Shown here in pieces: positions 29,595 to 38,622 of a DNA stretch of 64,000 nucleotides (the first letter of the stretch is position 1; every line of letters begins with the position of its first letter). Location of the stretch: NCBI RefSeq assembly GCF_000156195.1, contig NZ_GG688317.1, forward strand, positions 1 to 64,000, in the 5' to 3' direction. The DNA comes from Bacteroides finegoldii DSM 17565 (lineage in GTDB: Bacteria; Bacteroidota; Bacteroidia; Bacteroidales; Bacteroidaceae). The notes under the pieces were generated by a model. That model ran no database searches. It was not told the origin of the DNA and saw only the letters and a list, made by a program, of their open reading frames with translations. A program made the translations under genes and the position numbers.

Positions 29595-31445
29595 ATGGAA
29601 ATAAATAAAATAAAGCGGTTGGTGCTGATATTGTTGATGTCTTTTGCAACAATTGGGGCACAGGCGCAGTTGGAGCAGGCTGTCAAAAAGATATTTGCGG
29701 GGGATAGTATAACCGGTGTACATGCTTCTATGAAACAGGGATCGGACTCTGCTTATGTGGCAAATTTGCAAAAGACATTGGAGACTGCCCGGCTTAATGA
29801 GGCGAATATGCGGATGGAGATGGAGCAGATGAAGCTTCAGATGGCCGCAGCCGATTCAGTGAAGTATGCCCGGCAACGACAACGCATCGATTCTTTGCGT
29901 CAGTTTACCAAAGGTATTCCTGTAGTGGCGGATGGCGACACTTTATTTTATCTTTATACAAAACGGGGTGGGTATACTCCTCAACAAAGGGCGCAAATGA
30001 CCGGTAGCGCCATTGAAGAATTGGGAAGGCGCTTCAATCTTCGTCCCGATTCGGTTTCTGTAGACCATTCGGATATTGTTTCCGATTTGATGTATGGCAA
30101 TAAGGTGTTGCTGTCCCTTACGGATCAGGACGCTTTATGGGAGGGCGTTTCCCGCGATTCTCTGGCGAATGAGAGACGGCAGAACGTTGTTGACAAACTG
30201 CACGAGATGAAGGCGGAACACGGGATTTGGCGAATGGCAAAACGTATTCTCTATTTTGTATTGGTGATTGTAGGCCAGTATTTTTTGTTCCGTCTTACCA
30301 ATTGGCTGTTCCGTAAGTTGAAAGTACGCATTCTACGCTTGAAAGATACGAAGATAAAACCGGTGTCGATTCAGGGATATGAATTGTTGGACGCACAGAA
30401 GCAGGCGAATCTGTTAGTCTTTCTAGCCAGTGTAGGGCGGTATATCCTTATGGGATTACAATTACTGTTTACCGTACCGCTGATTTTTATTATTTTCCCA
30501 CAGACGGAAGGGTTGGCTTATCGTCTGCTCGGTTATATCTGGAATCCGATTCGTGGAATCTTTGTCGGTATCATTGACTACATTCCTAAACTGTTTACCA
30601 TTATTGTGATCTGGTATGCAGTGAAATATCTGGTGCGTTTCGTGTTGTATCTGGCACGTGAAGTAGAGGGAGGGCGTCTTAAGATCAACGGCTTTTATCC
30701 GGATTGGGCAATGCCGACGTTCCATATTATCCGTTTTCTGCTCTATGCCTTTATGATTGCGATGATTTATCCCTACTTGCCGGGTTCCAACTCCGGAGTG
30801 TTTCAGGGAATATCGGTGTTTGTCGGCTTGATTGTCTCACTCGGTTCGAGTACGGTTATCGGCAACATCATTGCCGGATTGGTGATTACTTATATGCGTC
30901 CGTTCAAGATAGGAGATCGGATTCAGTTGAATGATACTACAGGGAACATTATTGAGAAAACTCCGCTTGTCACCCGTATCCGTACGCCTAAGAATGAGGT
31001 GGTCACTGTACCCAACTCTTTCGTCATGTCGTCTCATACCGTGAATTATAGCACGTCAGCACGTGAATACGGGCTGATTATTCATTCTGAGGTGTCCATT
31101 GGTTATGATATCCCTTGGCGGAAAGTAAATGAATTGTTGATTGATGCGGCATTGAATACTCCCGGTGTAGTGGACGACCCGCGTCCGTTTGTTCTGGAAA
31201 CTTCTTTAAGTGACTGGTATCCGGTATATCAGGTGAATGCTTATATCAAGGAAGCTGATAAAATGCCTCAGATTTATTCAAACCTGCATCAGAATATTCA
31301 GGATAAATTTAATGAGGCGGGTATTGAAATCATGTCACCGCATTATATGGCTATGCGGGATGGTAATGAGACGACGATTCCGAAAGATGATTTGAGAAAT
31401 ACAAGTCCTACAGATAAGACTGCCCAAGAAAGTAAGCCGAAATGA
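29595..31445 (+). CDS. MscS-family mechanosensitive channel with periplasmic extension
   Basis: This 616-aa protein has a signal peptide (KRLVLILLMSFATIGAQAQ). A periplasmic coiled-coil segment follows (about 45-100, AYVANLQKTLETARLNEANM), then several transmembrane helices (about 215-235, 275-300, 325-350, 380-400, 410-430). The MscS pore and beta domain follow: VSLGSSTVIGNIIAGLVITYMRPFKIGDRI and TRIRTPKNEVVTVPN. It releases solutes on hypo-osmotic shock. The N-terminal extension makes it larger than E. coli MscS and closer to MscK/YbiO-like proteins. A polar tail (about 590-616) ends the protein. It is transcribed alone and convergent with the phosphoesterase, a hairpin lying between. Confidence 0.9.
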   Translation: MEINKIKRLVLILLMSFATIGAQAQLEQAVKKIFAGDSITGVHASMKQGSDSAYVANLQKTLETARLNEANMRMEMEQMKLQMAAADSVKYARQRQRIDSLRQFTKGIPVVADGDTLFYLYTKRGGYTPQQRAQMTGSAIEELGRRFNLRPDSVSVDHSDIVSDLMYGNKVLLSLTDQDALWEGVSRDSLANERRQNVVDKLHEMKAEHGIWRMAKRILYFVLVIVGQYFLFRLTNWLFRKLKVRILRLKDTKIKPVSIQGYELLDAQKQANLLVFLASVGRYILMGLQLLFTVPLIFIIFPQTEGLAYRLLGYIWNPIRGIFVGIIDYIPKLFTIIVIWYAVKYLVRFVLYLAREVEGGRLKINGFYPDWAMPTFHIIRFLLYAFMIAMIYPYLPGSNSGVFQGISVFVGLIVSLGSSTVIGNIIAGLVITYMRPFKIGDRIQLNDTTGNIIEKTPLVTRIRTPKNEVVTVPNSFVMSSHTVNYSTSAREYGLIIHSEVSIGYDIPWRKVNELLIDAALNTPGVVDDPRPFVLETSLSDWYPVYQVNAYIKEADKMPQIYSNLHQNIQDKFNEAGIEIMSPHYMAMRDGNETTIPKDDLRNTSPTDKTAQESKPK

Positions 31446-31473
31446 CTGTGACCGATAGATATATATAGTTAGA

Positions 31474-31500
31474 GTGTCCCTTTCATCACGAAAGAGACAC
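31474..31500. terminator. hairpin between convergent genes
   Basis: GTGTCCCTTTC (31474-31484) pairs with GAAAGAGACAC (31490-31500) with one C-A mismatch. It lies between the MscS gene and the leftward phosphoesterase gene and can serve as terminator for either. Confidence 0.6.
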
Positions 31501-31550
31501 CCTATGTCGTGTGTTTTTTCTGAGAGTAGAATTTATCTTTTTAAGAGAAC

Positions 31551-32489
31551 TTATTTCTTTCGGGTGATTGTATAAAGCACATTTCCTTTCTTGTCTATCA
31601 TGCGTAGATTAAGTTCTTTCTTGTTGATAGAGCAGATGGAGAAACCCGGTTCAGGACTACAGAATTTTGTTCCTTCGATGGGCTTTACTTTGCGTGCCAG
31701 TGATGCAGAGGAATTGACAATATAGTCGATGTCACTTTCCGGAACGCGGATATGCTGGAAGTTGTGGATATGTCCGCAGATATACATATCTACTTTATAT
31801 TTGCGCAAGAGAGGGTCTATACGTTTCTGCATGTCCATCCGTTCGCTTTCTTCTTTCGGGGTGTATGCGTAGATAGGATGGTGTCCGGCTACGATAATCC
31901 AGTCTTCTTTGGCATTAGCCAGCACAGAATCCAGCCATGCCAGTTGTTTGTTGATATCCTGTTTGCAGGCATCGGGGTATTTATCATTCTCTTTGCGGTA
32001 TTTGTCGATCAGAGGAGTCGTGTCAATCCAAATGATACGGATGGTTGTACCTTCTTCTTCGAATCTCTTTGTGTAGTAACGGTCGGGCATTGTCCAACGG
32101 CGGCTAATATTGGTGTAGTCCAATACAGCTTGTGTGTTACCGCGATATTCGTGATTTCCCAAAATCGGAAACCAATCAATCATCAATTCCGGATGAGAAT
32201 AGATAAGTTCGTAGTTGGTCATCCATAAGGGGTCGTTCACGCTGCGCACTCCTTCGAAATGATGGATATCCCCGGTAGCCAGGACGAATTCGGGACTGAC
32301 CTCTTCTCCCATCGTACCCATCAGTTCGGCAATCGGTTTTTGGTCATAGTATCCGTTACGTCCCAAGTCGTTCGCTATATAGAAGTTGAACTTCTGATCA
32401 AATATAGAATAATCCGTCAATTGTGCCTGAGCGAATGTACAGACGGAAATCAATGCTAGAATCAATAAACCTTTAATCTTTATATTCAT
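31551..32489 (-). CDS. secreted calcineurin-like metallophosphoesterase
   Basis: This exported phosphatase of about 312 aa has a signal peptide (MNIKIKGLLILALISVCTFAQA); that is why I start it at 32,489 rather than at an earlier in-frame codon. The dinuclear metal-site motifs are visible but degenerate at the first position (FYIANDLGRNGYYD). They continue with LATGDIHH, PILGNHEYRG, IIVAGHHPIYAY and YICGHIHNFQHI. The arrangement resembles purple acid phosphatase-like enzymes that release phosphate from organic esters. It follows a TonB-dependent receptor by 89 bp in the same direction, so the pair may capture and hydrolyse a phosphorylated compound. Confidence 0.85.
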   Translation of the reverse strand: MNIKIKGLLILALISVCTFAQAQLTDYSIFDQKFNFYIANDLGRNGYYDQKPIAELMGTMGEEVSPEFVLATGDIHHFEGVRSVNDPLWMTNYELIYSHPELMIDWFPILGNHEYRGNTQAVLDYTNISRRWTMPDRYYTKRFEEEGTTIRIIWIDTTPLIDKYRKENDKYPDACKQDINKQLAWLDSVLANAKEDWIIVAGHHPIYAYTPKEESERMDMQKRIDPLLRKYKVDMYICGHIHNFQHIRVPESDIDYIVNSSASLARKVKPIEGTKFCSPEPGFSICSINKKELNLRMIDKKGNVLYTITRKK

Positions 32490-32578
32490 ATTCTGTTGTA
32501 TATTAGATGTTTGTAAATGTATGCAATTGTTTTGATTTTTGAGGGGCTGTTGGTTTAAAAGGAACAAATCAGCCCGTA

Positions 32579-35389
32579 TCAGAAGTTGACTTTTACTCCG
32601 GCGTTAATCTTCACTCCATAGTGTTCTGACTGCATTGTACGGTCTTTGACGCCTTGATAATAACGCAACGGCTGGTTCAGCAAATTGGTGGCATCCGCAT
32701 AGAACGTAGTCTTTATTTTCTTCCCAAACGTATAGCTGGCGTTCAAGTCCATGTAATTGACAGCATCGTAATAGCGGTCTAGTGCGGCAACTTCTCCCAT
32801 TTCATCGATAAAACTGGAGGCGTAGTTATAAGAGAGACGTACGTTGAATCCTTTCTTCTCGAAATAGAGAGAGGCGTTGGCTGTGTGTTCCGGAGAACCG
32901 GGAAGAGACAAGTCTTTTTCATTTTCACGTCCTTCGAAGTTAAAGTTGTTCACTTTAGTGTGGGTATAGGTGTATGTGCCGTAGAATCCGATACATTTCA
33001 GTGCGGGAGCAATGAAACTGAAATCACGTTGGTAAGCAAGTTCTACGCCTAATAGATCTGCATCACCTGCATTTTTGGGCTGAGTGAATTTTTTGTATTC
33101 GTTATTCTGGTAGGTATAATCTCCTATTACCTGGTCTACAATGAAATCGTTGATTTTCTTGTAGAAAATGCCTGCACTGACCAAACCTACACTTTTAAAG
33201 TAATAATCTGCACTTAAATCGAAGTTGTAGGATATAGTCGGAGTTAAATCAGGATTACCCATCACCAGCTCGTTGTCGCTACGGTTGATATTCACGCACG
33301 GGATCAATGCCGAATATTTGGGACGGCTTAATGTTTCTGTAAAAGATGCGCGTACTTTGAAATCGTCGTTTACATCGTATTTGAATAAGACGCTGGGGAG
33401 CCAGTTGACATAGTCGTTTTTATGCTCACCGGTCGGTTCGAGGCTTTCATCTTCGTTTTCATCTACGTTCCAATTCCAGCCGTTGTATTTGATATGAGTG
33501 GCTTCCATACGGAGTCCTAACATCATCTTTATTTTCTTTCCGAGATTTTGGTCGAAACGGAAGAAAGCGGAAGTGACGTTCTCTTTGGCGTGGTAATTGC
33601 CGGAAGACTCTTCAAGAACCTGCTCGCCTTCCATATTGGCCAGATTGAGTGATCCTAAGTATTCTTTGGAGACGAAATCCGTAGCTTTGTATTGGCTGCC
33701 GGGCATGAAGCCGTCTCGGATCTGACTGGTAAGATTGTTCATGTATTCTGTATCGTAGGTGTCTTTATATGCATCTGCGTAGTCGTAGCAGATTACGTCA
33801 CGGTCTTTTGTCTTGGAAACATATTTGGCTCCGAACTTCAGACTGTTGCCGTAGATACCGTTGGTTAAAGGCAGTTCGAAGTTGACTTTGAATTTCAGGT
33901 CATTTTCATAGATTTCCTGATTGCTTTCGGTCAGTTCCTTTACTTTCCATTTTCCTCTTTCACCGTCTGCTTTTCCATTGTGGAGGCTTACATCTGTTGT
34001 CACGTATGGAAAACGGTCGCCTGCATCTACGACGTCGAATCCGAGAAAGTCCTGTTTCAGGTTAAAATATCTTTCGTTCGGACGATCTTCGGTGGCACGT
34101 GCGTAAGAAGCTCCCCAATCCATAGATAGTTTGCTGAATTGGTGCTCTCCACCCAGACTGAAATCCATAGTCTGCTGTAGTTCCAAACGGGCATTTTTAT
34201 TGTTGGGTGTGCCTCCTTTAGTTTCTATTTGTGCGGATTGTTGCATTTCACCTTCGTCATCCAGTCCTGTCTTGTCCAGGTCCTTATAAGTGACACGGTA
34301 ACGGTTTTCCCAGTCATGACGGCGGTTATAGATACCCTGCAATGTCAGTCTGTGGTTCGGGTTTATATCGTAGTCGAAGGCCAATGAGTAGCTTTGGCGT
34401 TCACGGGTTACGTAGTATTGGCGTTTTTGTGCTTCTACCATGACTACTTCTCCTTTCTTGTTGACATCATATTCGAACTCCACATCGTCCGATCCTACCG
34501 GAGCGTTTTGGTAGGAGATAGCGGCCATTACTCCTAATTTATTATTGAAGAATCGATCACCGTAGGTAAGCCCCAGATTCAATTGGGCTTTTTCACTGAC
34601 CCAGTTGTATCCGGTTCCGGCAGTAGCACTGAAAGTACGTTTGTACGGAGTGCTTTTCGTGACGAGATTGATGGAGCCTCCGATAGCGTCTCCGTCCATA
34701 TCGGAAGTAACTACTTTATTCACTTCAATGGTCTGTATCATATCGGCGGGAATCAGGTCGAGCTGAACGTTTCGCGTATCACCTTCAGCGGAAGGAAGGC
34801 GGTTGCCGTTGATGGTTACGGAACTAAGGTCGGCGGAAGTTCCGCGTACTTGTCCGAAGCGGGCTTCTCCTTGGTCATATTGTACGTTGATACCATTGAT
34901 ACGTTTCAACGCATCTCCGATATTAGAGTCGGGGAATTTACCGACTTGGTCGGCTGAAACGACATTAGTGATTCCCAGATTGTTTTTCTGTGCATTGATG
35001 GCACGGCGTTGTCCTTGGAAAGCACCGCCTACCACTATTTCCTGCAGTTCCAATCCTTCGTTGAGCACTACATCTTTTTCGAGTGTCTTTCCGGCAGGAA
35101 TGGTTATCTTCATTTCGACAGGAGAGTAACCTACATAACTTACTTTTACGGTGTATGTGCCGGGAGTAAGATTGGCAAATGTGTAGTAACCGTTGATATC
35201 ACTTGTTACTCCGGTGTGTAATTTTTCAATATAGATGGAGGCTCCCGGCAGAATCTGTTTGGAAGTATCCACAATGCGTCCGCGGATAGTACCTTGTTTG
35301 ACTACGTTCACTTTTTCTTCTGCAAGAGTGTTACCGCTTGTACTCATAATTAAAAGAACTAATGAGAGTAATCTGATAAATCGTTTCAT
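32579..35389 (-). CDS. TonB-dependent outer membrane receptor without SusD partner
   Basis: This 936-aa receptor has a signal peptide and an N-terminal carboxypeptidase-regulatory-like domain (about 32-110, GTIRGRIVDTSKQILPGASI). The plug has EIVVGGAFQGQRRAINAQK, FPDSNIGDALKRINGI and GGSINLVTKS. The large barrel ends in the aromatic GVKINAGVKVNF. It is of the TonB-Caulobacter/Xanthomonas style rather than SusC type, and no susD follows. The next gene is a secreted phosphoesterase, and an 11-bp-phased direct repeat like a PHO box lies upstream. A phosphorylated ligand is therefore a reasonable guess, no more. A TACTTTTG -7 box lies at 35419-35426 (minus). Confidence 0.9.
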   Translation of the reverse strand: MKRFIRLLSLVLLIMSTSGNTLAEEKVNVVKQGTIRGRIVDTSKQILPGASIYIEKLHTGVTSDINGYYTFANLTPGTYTVKVSYVGYSPVEMKITIPAGKTLEKDVVLNEGLELQEIVVGGAFQGQRRAINAQKNNLGITNVVSADQVGKFPDSNIGDALKRINGINVQYDQGEARFGQVRGTSADLSSVTINGNRLPSAEGDTRNVQLDLIPADMIQTIEVNKVVTSDMDGDAIGGSINLVTKSTPYKRTFSATAGTGYNWVSEKAQLNLGLTYGDRFFNNKLGVMAAISYQNAPVGSDDVEFEYDVNKKGEVVMVEAQKRQYYVTRERQSYSLAFDYDINPNHRLTLQGIYNRRHDWENRYRVTYKDLDKTGLDDEGEMQQSAQIETKGGTPNNKNARLELQQTMDFSLGGEHQFSKLSMDWGASYARATEDRPNERYFNLKQDFLGFDVVDAGDRFPYVTTDVSLHNGKADGERGKWKVKELTESNQEIYENDLKFKVNFELPLTNGIYGNSLKFGAKYVSKTKDRDVICYDYADAYKDTYDTEYMNNLTSQIRDGFMPGSQYKATDFVSKEYLGSLNLANMEGEQVLEESSGNYHAKENVTSAFFRFDQNLGKKIKMMLGLRMEATHIKYNGWNWNVDENEDESLEPTGEHKNDYVNWLPSVLFKYDVNDDFKVRASFTETLSRPKYSALIPCVNINRSDNELVMGNPDLTPTISYNFDLSADYYFKSVGLVSAGIFYKKINDFIVDQVIGDYTYQNNEYKKFTQPKNAGDADLLGVELAYQRDFSFIAPALKCIGFYGTYTYTHTKVNNFNFEGRENEKDLSLPGSPEHTANASLYFEKKGFNVRLSYNYASSFIDEMGEVAALDRYYDAVNYMDLNASYTFGKKIKTTFYADATNLLNQPLRYYQGVKDRTMQSEHYGVKINAGVKVNF

Positions 35390-35418
35390 AAATGTTAGCG
35401 TGCGTTAATTATTTGCTG

Positions 35419-35426
35419 CAAAAGTA
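35419..35426 (-). promoter_or_regulatory. -7 box of the TonB receptor/phosphoesterase operon
   Basis: TACTTTTG on the minus strand matches TAnnTTTG and predicts a start near 35,412, 23 nt before the receptor gene. Confidence 0.45.
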
Positions 35427-35479
35427 GAGGGGTGACGTTTCTTGCTTTTTACAGTTGGTTGAAGAACGCATAACAAATA

Positions 35480-35497
35480 TGTTACGTTTATATTACG
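35480..35497. promoter_or_regulatory. PHO-box-like direct repeat
   Basis: TGTTACG (35480-35486), four A/T bases (TTTA), then TATTACG (35491-35497) form a 7-4-7 direct repeat with 11-bp phase. That is the architecture of PhoB/PhoP-family operators. It lies about 70 bp upstream of the predicted start of the TonB receptor/phosphoesterase operon. The half-site sequence differs from the E. coli TGTCA consensus, so the assignment is tentative. Confidence 0.35.
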
Positions 35498-35510
35498 GCA
35501 TGTGAGATGT

Positions 35511-36701
35511 CTACTTGATTTTCTCGCAGCGGATCAGGACTTTCTGTTCGTTGTTTAATGTGCTGGCAAATAGATAAGTATCTCCTCCTTCCGATAGCTT
35601 GATCCGTTTACGGAGTTCGGCTACCGTAGCCGGGAAGTTGCGGATGGTGATGTTTGCTTTCTTGAGGTCGGCCAGACATTCTTTGCTTTCTTTTTTATTG
35701 AAGCTGCATTGATTGACAATCCGGAATATTCTTCCGGGAAAGTTATCAATCAAGGTGTCGGAGGTGTAAAGATGACTGTTGGGGTGTAATTTCCTTATAG
35801 GAAAAGCGGATGACAGGCTTTTGAAAGCTCCGGCTTTCAGAAGGGAGGCATTAGGCTCATACAAATATTCATCTAAAGAATCTGTGTAGTTGCATTGGCT
35901 GCATTGTTCCTGTTCTCGGGTGAATGTAAAGTGTTGTCCTTCTTGCTCTCCTTTGGTGGAGAGGTTGACACAATGGATTTTGATTTCTTGCGGTATTGTC
36001 TGACCGAGAATCAGCAGTAACTCCTTACATTCGTTATTGACGGATATAATATGGACTTCCTGTGTCTGTTGCAGTTCTCGTAGTGCCAATGAAAGGTCGA
36101 GCATAGGGGAGAGCTTTACCATTACTTGCTTGGCCTTATTTAGTAAGAGTCCTTCGAGTGCGGCTACGTCGGGCTCGCAGTCGGAGATAGCGACAGCTTT
36201 ACCTCCGTGCTCATTGCGGCGGGCGGGATCGAGAAAGATACAGTCTACCGGAGACATTGCTTTCAAGTGAGCTATTCCGTCTTCGTTCTTTACATTAATG
36301 TGGTTTAGGCCCAATATGTGGAAGTTGTGTGCGGCTATTCCGCACAATTCTTCTTGTCGTTCTACATAAGTGACGGATTTGAATTTTTCGGCAAGGAATG
36401 AACAATCTACCCCGAATCCTCCGGTCAGATCAGTTAAGGAATCTCCTTGCAGGAGACCGGCTTTGTAATAGGCGGTGATCTCCGAAGAACATTGTTCTAA
36501 GGACAGGTGCTTGGGATATCTTATATCTTCTATCTTTTTCCACGATGGAATCTTTTCTGCGGCGATTTGCCGTCCTGCAATCTGAGTGATAGCAACCGGC
36601 ATATCTACATCCGGATATTTTTTGCTTTGTAAAGCAAGAGTACGTACATCGTCTGTTGAATGTTCGCGGATAAAAAGTCGGGTTTCAGAGGAGATATACA
36701 T
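35511..36701 (-). CDS. class I SAM-dependent methyltransferase with THUMP-like domain
   Basis: This 396-aa protein resembles RNA methyltransferases. The Rossmann domain (about 90-270) has the SAM-binding loop LTDLTGGFGVDCSFLAEKF, followed by VTYVERQEELCGIAAHN. The catalytic-region motif is CIFLDPARR (DPAR in place of the NPPY motif). The C-terminal part (about 290-396) carries a THUMP-like module (SKECLADLKKANITIRNFPATVAELRKRIKL). The target RNA is unknown. It is transcribed leftward, 50 bp downstream of the next leftward unit's coding end. Confidence 0.85.
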   Translation of the reverse strand: MYISSETRLFIREHSTDDVRTLALQSKKYPDVDMPVAITQIAGRQIAAEKIPSWKKIEDIRYPKHLSLEQCSSEITAYYKAGLLQGDSLTDLTGGFGVDCSFLAEKFKSVTYVERQEELCGIAAHNFHILGLNHINVKNEDGIAHLKAMSPVDCIFLDPARRNEHGGKAVAISDCEPDVAALEGLLLNKAKQVMVKLSPMLDLSLALRELQQTQEVHIISVNNECKELLLILGQTIPQEIKIHCVNLSTKGEQEGQHFTFTREQEQCSQCNYTDSLDEYLYEPNASLLKAGAFKSLSSAFPIRKLHPNSHLYTSDTLIDNFPGRIFRIVNQCSFNKKESKECLADLKKANITIRNFPATVAELRKRIKLSEGGDTYLFASTLNNEQKVLIRCEKIK

Positions 36702-36750
36702 AAAGATATGGTTATATGATACGATAATGTGATTAATGATGGGGTGCCGG

Positions 36751-37455
36751 TCATGGAATTAATTTATATTTCTGTTTAGCTACATCCCGGCTGCAATAAT
36801 TGAAATGCCACCATTCACTGGGGAGTGCACGAAATCCGGCTTTTTTCATTACTGTCCGTAGTAGTAACCGGTTCTGATGTTCCGTCTCGCTTATTTTTCC
36901 ATTGCGTACCAGCTCGTTTTCCTGTGTGATATGGGCTTCTACACCCAGATGGTCTACTTTCGTCCCCATAGGCAATGGTTGTCCAAATGAATCCAGAATA
37001 CTGATATCCACGGCTAAGCCATAATTATGTAGTCCACCACCCCGATTCGGATTGGAGACGTATTTGTATTTGGAGGTTCCTTTCACTACATTCCACATTT
37101 TTTTCTGTACAGACATTGGACGGGCGGCATCGTAAATGATGAGGCTATAAGACGGGTGTAATTCCTTTAAAGCTCTTTGTGCCTTCACGAGAGCATATGC
37201 GGCGTCCGGGTGCAAATAAGCTTCTGTCAGATTATCGTAAAGGACTTCCCCGGTGAAGTTATCATCCTGTGTGTACATTAGCTGTACAGCAAGACTATTG
37301 TCTAGCTCAGTAACGTTTATCAATCCTAGAGAATCCATGTATAGAGCCATCGAACTTTTTTTAGGTTGAGGGGTTCTTGGGGGTACTCCGGAAATGTACG
37401 GGAACCATGTTAGTAGTAGGTAGAGAATAGGCAGATAGCATTTCAGCATCATCAT
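36751..37455 (-). CDS. M15 family D-alanyl-D-alanine dipeptidase (VanX/DdpX-like)
   Basis: This zinc peptidase of about 234 aa has an N-terminal signal-anchor (MLKCYLPILYLLLTWFPYISG). Catalytic features of the family are present: the substrate Arg in IIYDAARPMSVQKKMW, the zinc ligands His and Asp in GGGLHNYGLAVDIS, and Glu plus the third ligand His in SEWWHFNY. It is expected to cleave D-Ala-D-Ala in peptidoglycan recycling rather than give glycopeptide resistance, as no vanH or vanA lies nearby. The longer in-frame start (TTG at 37,479) lies inside the TATCTTTG -7 box (37477-37484). I therefore start at the first of three consecutive ATGs, 37,455. Confidence 0.85.
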   Translation of the reverse strand: MMMLKCYLPILYLLLTWFPYISGVPPRTPQPKKSSMALYMDSLGLINVTELDNSLAVQLMYTQDDNFTGEVLYDNLTEAYLHPDAAYALVKAQRALKELHPSYSLIIYDAARPMSVQKKMWNVVKGTSKYKYVSNPNRGGGLHNYGLAVDISILDSFGQPLPMGTKVDHLGVEAHITQENELVRNGKISETEHQNRLLLRTVMKKAGFRALPSEWWHFNYCSRDVAKQKYKLIP

Positions 37456-37476
37456 TATACTTTTTATTTTGTATGC

Positions 37477-37484
37477 CAAAGATA
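37477..37484 (-). promoter_or_regulatory. -7 box of the dipeptidase gene
   Basis: TATCTTTG on the minus strand predicts a transcript start near 37,470, just ahead of the ATG cluster at 37,449-37,455. Confidence 0.5.
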
Positions 37485-37699
37485 CTCTTTTTGCTTTTAG
37501 CTTGCAAATGAGGCTATATCTAAAATATAATTTATTCCCGTTTTCTTCCGATGAAATGGGCGATTTTTAGATATTCATTCTCAGGTGATAGTCCTACCTT
37601 GTATATAATTATTTGTGTATATGTACTATTCTTTATATGTGGATGGATTTTTTTTTATAACTATTTCTCCTTCCTACCTGTAATGTGCTGATAAAGTAA

Positions 37700-37858
37700 T
37701 ACATTTGTATCCATAATAAAAATGTTCTAGTAACATAATCTAAATCAGTCTTATGAATTTTAGAATATAAAAAAGACAGCTGTTTGTGAAAATCGCTAAT
37801 ATTGTTTGTTTGTGTTATCCCATTTTGAGTCAAGTGTGACTTCAAAATGGGATTTTTT
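37700..37858 (+). ncRNA. possible small RNA upstream of the ECF sigma gene
   Basis: Between the divergent dipeptidase and sigma genes, no rightward coding gene precedes a strong plus-strand terminator at 37817-37858. A TACATTTG -7 box lies at 37700-37707. Transcription from about 37,714 would give an RNA of about 145 nt ending in the hairpin and T-run. I see no convincing open reading frame in it. This is inference from signals only. Confidence 0.3.
37817..37858 (+). terminator. strong rho-independent terminator
   Basis: ATCCCATTTTGA (37817-37828) pairs perfectly with TCAAAATGGGAT (37842-37853), with an inner GTCA/TGAC pairing. TTTTTT follows. The T-run is on the plus strand only, so it ends a rightward transcript, yet no rightward gene lies just before it. 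Confidence 0.8.
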
Positions 37859-38031
37859 GTTGTGTGGCATACCGGAACACCACCCAAAAACTATCAGAAA
37901 TGACCTAAAAATAGTCGGCGGATAGATTTTCCCCTAAAAAATGTTTATTCTCGGTTCATTGCTTCCATCGAATTCTCGTAAACTTGCATCATCGAATTGA
38001 AACAAGTATTCACAAATTAAAAGTAACGCAT

Positions 38032-38535
38032 ATGAAAAGTTTAAGCTTCGAGAAAGACCTGGTAGGAGTACAGGAAGAATTGCTCCGTTTCGCTTATAAA
38101 TTAACAACCGATCGCGAAGAAGCAAACGATTTGTTGCAGGAAACTTCATTAAAAGCCTTGGATAACGAAGATAAATATACCCCCGATACAAACTTCAAAG
38201 GATGGATGTACACTATAATGCGCAACATCTTTATTAATAACTATCGTAAAGTGGTACGAGACCAAACGTTCGTCGATCAGACTGATAACCTCTACCATAT
38301 AAACCTGCCACAAGATTCAGGATTTGAAAGTACGGAGAGCGCTTATGATTTAAAAGAGATGCGCCGTGTGGTTAATGCCCTTCCAAAAGAATATAGAGTT
38401 CCGTTTGCTATGCACGTATCCGGATTTAAGTATCGTGAGATTGCTGAAAAACTAGATCTTCCTTTGGGAACAGTAAAAAGCCGTATTTTCTTTACTCGTC
38501 AGAGGTTACAGGAAGAATTGAAAGATTTCCGCTAA
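38032..38535 (+). CDS. ECF-type RNA polymerase sigma-70 factor
   Basis: This 167-aa sigma factor has region 2 (about 15-80: LRFAYKLTTDREEANDLLQETSLKAL, FKGWMYTIMRNIFINNYRK) and region 4 (about 115-165: VNALPKEYRVPFAMHVSGFKYREIAEKLDLPLGTVKSRIFFTRQRL). No anti-sigma gene is adjacent; the next feature is its own terminator. The start at 38,032 is preferred over an in-frame upstream codon because family members begin near this point and the extra 16 residues look non-coding. The upstream region contains TTGC(T/A)TC then ATCGAATT twice (about 37,952 and 37,985), possible operator half-sites. Confidence 0.92.
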   Translation: MKSLSFEKDLVGVQEELLRFAYKLTTDREEANDLLQETSLKALDNEDKYTPDTNFKGWMYTIMRNIFINNYRKVVRDQTFVDQTDNLYHINLPQDSGFESTESAYDLKEMRRVVNALPKEYRVPFAMHVSGFKYREIAEKLDLPLGTVKSRIFFTRQRLQEELKDFR

Positions 38536-38575
38536 ATAGGTGAAGATTGTTTTCTGTTTACATTAATAATTTATA

Positions 38576-38607
38576 GATGGGTAGTCTGAGCAGGCTACCC
38601 ATCTTTT
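38576..38607 (+). terminator. terminator of the sigma factor gene
   Basis: GATGGGTAG (38576-38584) pairs perfectly with CTACCCATC (38595-38603), followed by TTTT. It lies 40 bp after the sigma factor stop. Confidence 0.8.
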
Positions 38608-38622
38608 AGTTTGCAGATTACT

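Noticed and set aside
31551..32567. longer start of the secreted phosphoesterase at 32,567
   Set aside because: The extra 26 residues are polar and precede a clean signal peptide at 32,489; they also reach into the end region of the upstream receptor gene.
36751..37455. vancomycin-resistance vanX
   Set aside because: No vanH, vanA or vanRS nearby and a signal-anchor is present; a peptidoglycan-recycling dipeptidase is more likely.
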